Positions 38,204 to 46,315 of a stretch of 64,000 nt of DNA are shown piece after piece. Positions within the stretch are counted from its first letter, which is position 1, and each line of letters begins with the position of its first letter. Made by a program: the position numbers and the translations under genes. The notes under the pieces are model-generated. The model ran no database searches, was not told the DNA's origin, and saw only the letters and a list, made by a program, of their open reading frames with translations. The DNA comes from Oscillospiraceae bacterium (lineage in GTDB: Bacteria > Bacillota > Clostridia > Oscillospirales > Ruminococcaceae): contig JAEEXH010000005.1 of NCBI GenBank assembly GCA_016291435.1, positions 1 to 64,000 on the forward strand. Direction: 5' to 3'.

Positions 38204-40459
38204 TTACACACCGGATTCTGCCGCACAGACTGTCTCCGCCGTAAGCTGCCCCTCCCGCACGCAAAGCCGGATCGCGCCGCTGCAGCCGCGCAGGATCTGA
38301 TCGGCGAGCAGCGGCTCTGCAAGCTGCGTGACCGCCGTGCGCACGGCTCTGGCGCCGCCGTGTGCTGTGTCCGCATGATCTTTCAGCCAGCGCACAGCAC
38401 CCGCCTCCCAGGAGAGCACACAGCCCCGCGCCGCACTGCGTCCCCGGAGCGCTGCCAGCTGCATCTCCGTGATCTGCATATAGTCTGCATCGGTGAGCGT
38501 GCGGAAAACCACCGTCTCGTCAATGCGGCCGAGCAGCTCCGGGCGCATCCGCTTCCGCAGGGTATCCATCAGCCGCGTGCGCGCATCTGCATAGGCTGAT
38601 GCTGCGCCGGAAAAACCGAGCCCTGTGTGCTGCATCTCCTCTGCACCGATATTCGACGTGAGGATTACCATGCACTGCGAGAAATCTGCCTTTCTCCCCT
38701 GCCCGTCGGTCAGAGTGCCGTCCTCAAGAATTTGCAGCAGCAGCGTCAGGACATCGCCGTGCGCCTTCTCCAGTTCATCAAAGAGCACCACGCTGTACGG
38801 CTGCCTCCGCACACGCTCGACCAGTGAATTGCCGTCATCATAGCCGACATATCCGGGCGGCGCACCGATCAGACGCGCAGCATTGTGCTTCTCGGTGTAT
38901 TCGCTCATATCCATGCGGATGAGATGCCCGTCAAAGAGCACATCCGCGATGCACTGTGCAAGTGCCGTCTTTCCGACACCGGTTGCGCCGAGAAAGAGCA
39001 GTGAGCCGATGGGTCTGCCAGCGCCGGAAAGGCCCGCTCTGCTGCGGCGGATTGCCTGCGTGACGGCGGCTGTTGCTTCATCCTGACCGATGATCTTTTC
39101 CCGCAGAAGACGGTCAAGCCGCAGGAGCCTGTCGGTCTCCGATTCGGTCAGCGTGTCGGCAGGGATTCCTGTTTTCTCGGAAATCAGGTGCTGGATCTCC
39201 GCCGCAGAAACGGTCAGCTCCGATGCTGTTTCCGCATCGTCATGCATCGCCCGCAGACGCACCTTTGCGCACGCCTCATCAAGCAGATCAAACGCCTTAT
39301 CCGGCAGAGCACGGTCATGCAGATAGCGTGCAGAATACCGCACCGCCGCATGAATCGCGTCACCGCCGATCGTGACATTATGGAAATGCTCATACTGCTG
39401 CCGCAGACCGCGGAGCATCTGCTCTGCGCCCGCTTCATCGGGCTCTGCGACATATACCGGCTGAAAACGGCGTTCCAGCGCGGCATCCTTCTCGATGCTG
39501 CGGCGGTATTCGTCATCCGTTGTCGCACCGATCAGGCGGATCTCCCCGCGTGCCAGACGGGGCTTCAGCAGGTTTGCGGCATCCATCGCACCCTCTGCCG
39601 CACCGGCTCCTGTGATCGTGTGCAGCTCGTCAATGAATAAAATCATGCGCGGATCGTCCGCGGCTTCGTCGATACAGGCTTTCAGACGCTCTTCAAAGTC
39701 TCCGCGGTACCGCGCACCGGCAAGCAGCGCGGCAAGATCAAGACTCAGCAGCACGCGGTCGCGGAGCATCTCCGGCACCTCTCCGCGCAGAATCCGCTGC
39801 GCCAGCCCCTCAACGATCGCAGTCTTCCCGACGCCCGCTCTGCCGATCAGCACGGGATTGTTCTTCGTGCGCCGCAGAAGGATCTGCATGACCTCTGCGA
39901 TCTCGTGCTCTCTGCCGATGAGCGGATCCATGCGCTCTGCTGCGGCAGGATCTGTGAGATCAGCTGCGTATTTCGCGAGATTCGGGCACTGCTTTGCGTC
40001 AAAGCGCGGCTGCTCCGCCGGAACCGGGCTGCACTGCCGGCTGCATGCAGCGCGCAGGAGATTCAATGAGAGTCCCATGCTCCGGAAGAGCATCACCGCG
40101 CCGCACTGCTCCTCGTGCAGCACCGCTTCCAGCAGCCGCTCCGAGCTGACCAGCAGAGCATCGCTCCGCTTCTGCTCGGCACGGCGCAGAATCCGACGCA
40201 GGGCAGGCGTATACGCAGACGGCGTCAGACGGATCGGATCACCGCTGCCGACCTCGCGTACCAAAGCCTCCCGAAAGCGCTGCGGCGACACGCGGTTCGC
40301 ACGCAGGATCGCCGCACCGACATTGTTGCCGTCATGCAGCATCGCCAGCACAAGATGCTCGCTCCCGATGAATGTGTGCCCGAGCTGCTCCGCCTGACGC
40401 AGCATCTCCTCTTTGATCCTTGCAGCCTTTTCGGTATAGTTATCCTGATACAAGCGCAT
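38204..40459 (-). CDS. ClpC-like AAA+ ATPase with little or no M-domain
   Basis: Clp_N repeats (LGHTFIGSEHLVLAML), NBD1 GRAGVGKTAIVEG, NBD2 GATGVGKTALAQ, ClpP-loop-like GLGFS; NBD1-NBD2 linker too short for an M-domain. Confidence 0.9.
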   Translation of the reverse strand: MRLYQDNYTEKAARIKEEMLRQAEQLGHTFIGSEHLVLAMLHDGNNVGAAILRANRVSPQRFREALVREVGSGDPIRLTPSAYTPALRRILRRAEQKRSDALLVSSERLLEAVLHEEQCGAVMLFRSMGLSLNLLRAACSRQCSPVPAEQPRFDAKQCPNLAKYAADLTDPAAAERMDPLIGREHEIAEVMQILLRRTKNNPVLIGRAGVGKTAIVEGLAQRILRGEVPEMLRDRVLLSLDLAALLAGARYRGDFEERLKACIDEAADDPRMILFIDELHTITGAGAAEGAMDAANLLKPRLARGEIRLIGATTDDEYRRSIEKDAALERRFQPVYVAEPDEAGAEQMLRGLRQQYEHFHNVTIGGDAIHAAVRYSARYLHDRALPDKAFDLLDEACAKVRLRAMHDDAETASELTVSAAEIQHLISEKTGIPADTLTESETDRLLRLDRLLREKIIGQDEATAAVTQAIRRSRAGLSGAGRPIGSLLFLGATGVGKTALAQCIADVLFDGHLIRMDMSEYTEKHNAARLIGAPPGYVGYDDGNSLVERVRRQPYSVVLFDELEKAHGDVLTLLLQILEDGTLTDGQGRKADFSQCMVILTSNIGAEEMQHTGLGFSGAASAYADARTRLMDTLRKRMRPELLGRIDETVVFRTLTDADYMQITEMQLAALRGRSAARGCVLSWEAGAVRWLKDHADTAHGGARAVRTAVTQLAEPLLADQILRGCSGAIRLCVREGQLTAETVCAAESGV

Positions 40460-40650
40460 CCCTCCGTTACATTGTTACCATAGTATATGCATCACGCTGC
40501 TGTCTTACCCGCTGAGTATCGGCAGTTTTTCCGCGTTCATACAGCGCACGAAAAAATCTTTCTCACACATCTGCCCCGTGCGCATATCATGAGACTAGGA
40601 AGCGGAACACGCCGCTTCCGTCCGACTTACGATAAAAGGAGATATGTGTT

Positions 40651-40779
40651 ATGTGTGGTAACGACTGCAACTGCTGGTGGATCATCATTCTGATCGTTCT
40701 GTTCATGGTCATGTGCAACGGCTGCGGCAACAGCTGCGGCTGCGGCAGCAACGGCTGCAACAACGGCTGCGGCTGCTGA
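40651..40779 (+). CDS. 42-aa Cys-rich single-pass membrane micropeptide (absent from ORF track)
   Basis: AAAAGGAGA RBS then ATG; translation MCGNDCNCWWIIILIVLFMVMCNGCGNSCGCGSNGCNNGCGC*; followed by a terminator. Confidence 0.75.
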   Translation: MCGNDCNCWWIIILIVLFMVMCNGCGNSCGCGSNGCNNGCGC

Positions 40780-40805
40780 TCCGGGCGCTCCTCCGAAGAA
40801 TGCCA

Positions 40806-40849
40806 GCACCCGCACTCCGGACTTTCCGGGGCGCGGGTGCGCACTTTTT
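40806..40849 (+). terminator. Intrinsic terminator downstream of the micropeptide
   Basis: GCACCCGC (40806-40813) / GCGGGTGC (40833-40840) with inner CCGG/CCGG, then GCACTTTTT. Confidence 0.8.
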
Positions 40850-40852
40850 CAG

Positions 40853-40881
40853 TTGACAAGGTGCTGAAAGCGTGCTATAAT
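40853..40881 (+). promoter_or_regulatory. Consensus sigma-A promoter P1 upstream of the XRE-GH44 operon
   Basis: TTGACA, 17 nt, TATAAT. Confidence 0.88.
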
Positions 40882-40986
40882 GAAACCGGAACATACACCC
40901 GCTTCGGCGGCTTTCTTTTCGCTGTATTTCTCAACCGGAGGTTTATTAACGCAACCGCCGGTTGCTACCCTGCAAGATTTATTCCA

Positions 40987-41015
40987 TTGCACTCAACCGC
41001 ATATTGTGGTACAAT
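40987..41015 (+). promoter_or_regulatory. Second sigma-A-like promoter P2 upstream of the XRE-GH44 operon
   Basis: TTGCAC, 17 nt, TACAAT. Confidence 0.65.
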
Positions 41016-41105
41016 CAATATCAGGAAAGGAACGCCGGAGTCCCTCACCGCGCAGGCTTCTCCCCTTCACAGCCAGCGCTCGCACTCCGGCAAAAGGGCA
41101 CTGTC

Positions 41106-42032
41106 ATGAGCAAGCAGCAAAGCTTCCATTCCAATCTCGCAAAGCGCAGAAAGGCGCTGCATCTCACGCAGGAACAGCTTGCACAGAGAATGAATGTCTC
41201 CCCGCAGGCTGTGTCGAAATGGGAAAAAAGCAGCTACCCCGACGCCGAGCAGCTCCCGAAGCTCGCCGCAGCGCTGAACACATCACTGGACACACTCTTC
41301 GGTCTCCCCGCGCAAAACGCGGAGTCCGACCCCGTGCAGAGCATCAGTGCAGCGCTGCACAGCCTGCCGCCGGAGGAACGCCCGGAGCTCATCGAGCGGC
41401 TGTTTTATGCGATTATCTGCGCCTATCAGCCAGCCGCAGAATCCTACGGCGCAAAGCTCGGCAGGAGCTTTGAGCGCGAGACCTACGCACTTCTGCATAC
41501 CGATCATGAGATTGCGCTCTCGCGGCTCAATCCCGATCAGCGCTACTGCCTCTACATTGAGAAGCCGGTGCAGGGCATCGCTGCATATTTGCAGGATACC
41601 GTCGGCATCGTGCGGCTCATGCGCACACTCGGCGATGAGGATGCCATCCGCATCATCAAGTATATCGCCGGGCGCGGCAGAAACAAGCTGTTCTTTGTCT
41701 CACGGCTCGCAGAGCAGCTTCAGATTCCCGAGGAAAACGTACAGAAGGTCATGAACCGGCTCGACCGCTTCGGTCTTGTCTGGCGCATGGCTGCCGACAC
41801 GGGCGATGACGCAGAGATTATCTACGGCTACACCCACAGCCCCGCACTCGCAGGCATTCTCGTGCTTGCACAGTCCATCTGCAATTATCTGCAATTCTGC
41901 GATCCGATCGTCTCTCATTTCAACTGGGGCTCGATGCAGGACCGCACAAACGGCAATCCGGACCGTGTCCCGCAGGTCTCCGGCTGGGACACCGATGAAA
42001 TCTCAGAAGAAATCAGGGGGAACTCACAATGA
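41106..42032 (+). CDS. XRE-family HTH transcriptional regulator with C-terminal winged-helix-like region
   Basis: LAKRRKALHLTQEQLAQRMNVSPQAVSKWEKSSYPDAEQLPKLAAALNTSLDTLFGL. Confidence 0.9.
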   Translation: MSKQQSFHSNLAKRRKALHLTQEQLAQRMNVSPQAVSKWEKSSYPDAEQLPKLAAALNTSLDTLFGLPAQNAESDPVQSISAALHSLPPEERPELIERLFYAIICAYQPAAESYGAKLGRSFERETYALLHTDHEIALSRLNPDQRYCLYIEKPVQGIAAYLQDTVGIVRLMRTLGDEDAIRIIKYIAGRGRNKLFFVSRLAEQLQIPEENVQKVMNRLDRFGLVWRMAADTGDDAEIIYGYTHSPALAGILVLAQSICNYLQFCDPIVSHFNWGSMQDRTNGNPDRVPQVSGWDTDEISEEIRGNSQ

Positions 42033-44254
42033 AAATCATGAAGCAGTCCATCGCATTTCTGGCAGCGCTCGTGCTGGTCTCTTCGGCAACTCTGCCCGCA
42101 CTCCCGACCGCAGCAGCCGGCAGCTATGATATGGCTGTCACGGTCGATCTCTCCGGCAGCGGCAAACCGATCAGCCCGTATATCTACGGCATCAACGAAT
42201 ACGGGCATCAGGAGGATCTCAAGAACCTGCGCGTCAACGCGGTCCGTCAGGGCGGCAACCGCATGACCGGCTACAACTGGGAGAACAACGCCTCCAACGC
42301 CGGCGCCGACTGGAAGCACAGCTCCGACAACAACCTCTCGAAATCCGACGCACCCGCAGACTGCGTCCAGCAGCTCTCGAAAGAAGCGGAGAAATACGGC
42401 ATCGGCTACAAGATGACCACGCTCCAGCTCGCAGGCTATGTCTCCGCGGATAAGAACGGCAGTGTCTCTGAGGCGGAAGCTGCGCCCTCCGACCGCTGGA
42501 ACGAAGTAAAGGTCACAAAGGGCAGCGCCTTCGCCGATGAGCCCGATCTCACCGACGGCACCGTCTACATGGATGAATATGTCAACTACATCATCAACAA
42601 GCTCGGCGATTCGCAGTCGAAGACCGGCATTCAGGGCTATTCGCTCGACAACGAACCCGCGCTCTGGAGCGGCACGCATCCCCGCATTCATCCGCAGCCT
42701 GTCGGCATGAAGGAACTCAGCGACAAGTCTATTGAGGTCGCATCGGCCGTCAAGAAGCTCGACCCGAATGCAGAGATCTTCGGACCTGCACTCTACGGCT
42801 ACACCGCCTTTGATCACCTCGCAGACAATGACAGCAGCACCGAATGGGAGACGCTCAAATCTGCCGGCGGCTATCACTGGTATCTCGACTATTATCTTGA
42901 TACCATGAAGCAGGCATCCGACAAAGCGGGGGTCCGTCTGCTCGATGTACTCGATATCCACTATTATTCCGAATCCTGCCGCAACGGAACAGAGGACAGA
43001 CTCCAGTCCGTCCGCACGCTCTATGAAAAGGGCTTTGTCGAGAACAGCTGGATCGGACAGTGGTGCCAGACAAATATCCCGATCCTGCCGACTGTACAGA
43101 ACTCGATCGACACCTATTTCCCCGGCACGAAGCTCGCGATCACGGAATACAATTTCGGCGGCGAGGATGAGCCCTCCGGCGCCATCGCGCAGGCTGAGGC
43201 CCTCGGCTGCTATGCAGATGCCAATGTCTATTTCGCATCGCTCTGGGGCGGCAGCGAATACATCCTCTCCGGCATCAATCTCTATACAAATTACGACGGC
43301 AAGGGCGGCGCATTCGGCGAAACGCTGATGCCGACAACCACCGGGGATGTCTCGAAGTCTAGCGCATACGCGGCGCAGAACAAGGATGCCTCCACCGTCA
43401 CAGTCATGGTCACGAACAAGAGCCTGACAGACAGCGAAGCAGCCGTCATTTCGCTGAAGGGCGCGAAGAAATCCTACAAGAAGGCAGCAGTCTACGCCGT
43501 GACCGCAGGCTCGCCTGAGATCAAACTGATTGACACCGTTGATGTGAGCGGCGACAAGCTGACTGTCAATCTCCCGGCATACTGTGCGGCAATGGTTGTC
43601 ATCTCCGACGATGCGAACGCATTTGACGGCGCACAGCAGGAGGAAAAGGTCGAGAAGACCGCTGTCTACGATGATCCGATGAGCATGATCAACGAAAACG
43701 GCTATGTCGAGATCCCGATCACCGATCCTGAACACCTCAAGAAAATCGTCATCACCGGCGATGCGACATCCCGTCTCGGCTCCTCCTGGGGCAGTGCAGG
43801 CTGCGCGGTCTGCATCAATGCTGTTGCAGAGGACGGCACAAAGTTCTGGACGAGCAAGGGCTATTCGATCAAGCTCGGCAGCGGCTCCAGCGCGACAGTG
43901 AACTTCGACGGCACCCTCACCAATAAGGAGGAGGAAGTCAGTGCGGTCGTTGCGGACGGCAAGGTCGAGCTTCAGCAGTGGTGGGATTCCTCCGAGAAAA
44001 AGCAGGAGGGCGACGAGGAATACGATATCACCGTGAAATACACGAAGGTCGAGGTCATCTATGAGTATTCCGGCACATCGCTGCGCGGAGATGTCAATAA
44101 GGACGGCAGCTTCGATCTCGCGGATCTGGTCGCGATGCAGAAATACCTGCTCGCTTCCGGCACACTCGCAGACTGGGAAGCAGGCGATTTCTTGGGCGAC
44201 GGCAAGCTGAACGCAAAGGATCTGTCGATGATGAAGCGGGAACTGCTGAAATAA
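42029..44254 (+). CDS. Glycoside hydrolase family 44 enzyme with CBM-like module and C-terminal type I dockerin (cellulosomal)
   Basis: Signal peptide; ISPYIYGINEYG...LRVNAVRQGGNRMTGYNWENNASNAGADW; dockerin repeats GDVNKDGSFDLADLVAMQKYLL and GDFLGDGKLNAKDLSMMKRELL. Confidence 0.9.
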   Translation: MKIMKQSIAFLAALVLVSSATLPALPTAAAGSYDMAVTVDLSGSGKPISPYIYGINEYGHQEDLKNLRVNAVRQGGNRMTGYNWENNASNAGADWKHSSDNNLSKSDAPADCVQQLSKEAEKYGIGYKMTTLQLAGYVSADKNGSVSEAEAAPSDRWNEVKVTKGSAFADEPDLTDGTVYMDEYVNYIINKLGDSQSKTGIQGYSLDNEPALWSGTHPRIHPQPVGMKELSDKSIEVASAVKKLDPNAEIFGPALYGYTAFDHLADNDSSTEWETLKSAGGYHWYLDYYLDTMKQASDKAGVRLLDVLDIHYYSESCRNGTEDRLQSVRTLYEKGFVENSWIGQWCQTNIPILPTVQNSIDTYFPGTKLAITEYNFGGEDEPSGAIAQAEALGCYADANVYFASLWGGSEYILSGINLYTNYDGKGGAFGETLMPTTTGDVSKSSAYAAQNKDASTVTVMVTNKSLTDSEAAVISLKGAKKSYKKAAVYAVTAGSPEIKLIDTVDVSGDKLTVNLPAYCAAMVVISDDANAFDGAQQEEKVEKTAVYDDPMSMINENGYVEIPITDPEHLKKIVITGDATSRLGSSWGSAGCAVCINAVAEDGTKFWTSKGYSIKLGSGSSATVNFDGTLTNKEEEVSAVVADGKVELQQWWDSSEKKQEGDEEYDITVKYTKVEVIYEYSGTSLRGDVNKDGSFDLADLVAMQKYLLASGTLADWEAGDFLGDGKLNAKDLSMMKRELLK

Positions 44255-44267
44255 TACGCAGAAAGTG

Positions 44268-44310
44268 AAACGCAGCGGAGTATCGAGGGGATACTCCGCT
44301 GCGTTTTTGT
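44268..44310. terminator. Strong bidirectional terminator
   Basis: AAACGCAGCGGAGTATC / GATACTCCGCTGCGTTT perfect 17-bp stem. Confidence 0.9.
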
Positions 44311-46029
44311 TCAGTATGTCGGCTCCGGGAGCGGCTCCTCAGGCTCCCTGCGCTGTGCGGGTTCATTCCGCCAGCCGTATTGCTCATAGAGCGCGATCAG
44401 CTCCTCACGGCATTCCAGAAAGAGCGGCGCCAGCTTCGGATCAAAATGCGTGCCCGTGTCCTTCTCAATCACTGAAAATGCGTCATCATACGCAAAGGCA
44501 TCTTTGTAACAGCGTTTGCTTACCAGCGCGTCAAACACATCTGCAAGCGCCATGATGCGCGCCTCCAGCGGGATATTCTCCCCCGCAAGACGCCGCGGGT
44601 AACCGTTGCCGTCCCAGCGCTCGTGGTGATAATTCGCCACATGCACCGCAATCTCATAGAAGGCGCGGTCATCGACCTCATACAGAATCTGTGCAAGCAT
44701 CACAGCGCCCTCCGCCGGATGCTTTTTCATCTGCTCATATTCCGCAGGCGTGAAGCGCCCGGGCTTGCGCAGCACCCTGTCATCGACCGCGATCTTGCCG
44801 ATGTCGTGCATCGGCGCTGCCTTGATGACATGTGCCAGGAACTGATCGTCGATGCCGAATTCTGCCGCATGCTCGCTCAGCTTCTTTGCAAAGATGCGCA
44901 CCACATCGCTGGTACGCTTGATATGGCCGCCGGTGCTGTTGTCGCGGCTTTCAATGACGCCTGCCATGCCCGCCACGATGGAATCCTGCACAATCTGAAT
45001 ATGCCTTGTCTTCTCGCGCACCTCTTCCTGCAAGCGGTCGTTGAAATTGTGCATGAAGGTCTCGTCATCGAGAATCATCGCATAACCGATCACTGTACCA
45101 TGCTTTTTCAGCTCTGTGACCTTGACCTCATAGAAATGCCCGTTGTATTCCAGCTCATCGTCGCGCTCATTCTCCATCTCAAAGCGCTGACAAAGCACCT
45201 CCGGAAGCCGCTTGCCGACCTTGTAGTCTTTCAGCTCCGGGAAAATCTCCAGCGCGGCAGGATTCGCGTCAAGGAAGCCGTACATGCTGTCTGTGATGAA
45301 GTAGGCATCCTTCATCTGCGCGAAGATCTCCTGATTTGCGATGTCGGTGATGCCGAAGAAGCCGTCTGTCAGCATGCTCACGACAACAGAAAGCAGCGCG
45401 AGCGAGGAAGCCAGCGGGACAATATCGAACGGCAGGCGCTTCCAGATCATCAGGACAAGCGCTGCTGCCGTCAGAAGCTGCGCACCCGTCAGGCGTCCGC
45501 GGTTATAGCGCTCGGAATGCACCTTCGTTCGGAAGACCATCACCGCGTAATACACCATGCCGACGATCAGCAGGACAGCGAGAAAGCCGTGCCGCAGATA
45601 CCAGAGCCACGAGGTATCGTTCTGCGCCGCCATGATATTGAGACGCGGGTGATTGTAAAAGCCGAAGCTGTGGAAGATTACTGCGCGCGTCCTGTCAATC
45701 CAGAAAAGCACAACATACAGAAGCTCCAGAACGCCCCACGCGATAACTGCCGGCTTCGGCACTGTGATCCGCAGATAATCGAGCAGAAAGAGCACAAAGA
45801 AGAAGAAAAACACAGCACTGCCGGCTGCCGATGCCTTGAGCCCCAGCATACCGTTTGTTGCATCGGAGGAGATCGCGACCATCAGATTGCCGCTGTTCAT
45901 AATGAGGCAGCCGATGGTTGCAAGCATCAGCAGGAAGGCGCTGTCGCTGCGGTGTCTGCCCGCAACAAGCGCGAAAAGGCCTGCGAGCGGAATCAGAATG
46001 CCGATCAGCTGGACGATGGTAATAAGCAT
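44311..46029 (-). CDS. 7TM/PAS sensor with HD-GYP domain (putative c-di-GMP phosphodiesterase)
   Basis: MHDIGKIAVDDRVLRKPGRFTPAEYEQMKKHP; HHERWDGNGYPRRLAGENIPLEARIMALADVFDAL; N-terminal multi-TM region. Confidence 0.9.
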   Translation of the reverse strand: MLITIVQLIGILIPLAGLFALVAGRHRSDSAFLLMLATIGCLIMNSGNLMVAISSDATNGMLGLKASAAGSAVFFFFFVLFLLDYLRITVPKPAVIAWGVLELLYVVLFWIDRTRAVIFHSFGFYNHPRLNIMAAQNDTSWLWYLRHGFLAVLLIVGMVYYAVMVFRTKVHSERYNRGRLTGAQLLTAAALVLMIWKRLPFDIVPLASSLALLSVVVSMLTDGFFGITDIANQEIFAQMKDAYFITDSMYGFLDANPAALEIFPELKDYKVGKRLPEVLCQRFEMENERDDELEYNGHFYEVKVTELKKHGTVIGYAMILDDETFMHNFNDRLQEEVREKTRHIQIVQDSIVAGMAGVIESRDNSTGGHIKRTSDVVRIFAKKLSEHAAEFGIDDQFLAHVIKAAPMHDIGKIAVDDRVLRKPGRFTPAEYEQMKKHPAEGAVMLAQILYEVDDRAFYEIAVHVANYHHERWDGNGYPRRLAGENIPLEARIMALADVFDALVSKRCYKDAFAYDDAFSVIEKDTGTHFDPKLAPLFLECREELIALYEQYGWRNEPAQRREPEEPLPEPTY

Positions 46030-46315
46030 CCGAAACGCCCCTTTCATTTGAAAAAAATCATTTCTATTATATCACAGGTCCGTGCAAAATGCAAGCATTT
46101 CCGCGGTGTTTCAGCATCTTACACACGAACGCGCCGAAAAACACATTTCGGATTCTATATGAGAAAAAGCCATCATTGTAGATTCACACAAAGAGCATGC
46201 ACCGAAGCCCTTTGAAATAATCGGATTTGTGAATTTTCAAAAACTTTGGAAAAACACTTGCATTCCCGGGGTACTTTATGATATAATATCTAGTTAGAAG
46301 TGAGGTGTTCGCATT

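Noticed and set aside
36862-38376. 504-aa minus-strand ORF opposite the GH5 lipoprotein
   Set aside because: Antisense shadow of a clear secreted hydrolase.
40587-40859. Gln/Pro-rich and Ala/Val-rich minus-strand ORFs over the micropeptide
   Set aside because: Antisense readings of repeated GGCTGC/AACGGC codons; the plus-strand frame has the RBS and terminator.
41915-43735. 606-aa minus-strand ORF opposite GH44
   Set aside because: Antisense shadow of the dockerin-GH44 gene.
44623-46215. 530-aa plus-strand ORF opposite the HD-GYP gene
   Set aside because: Antisense shadow; no domain signal.
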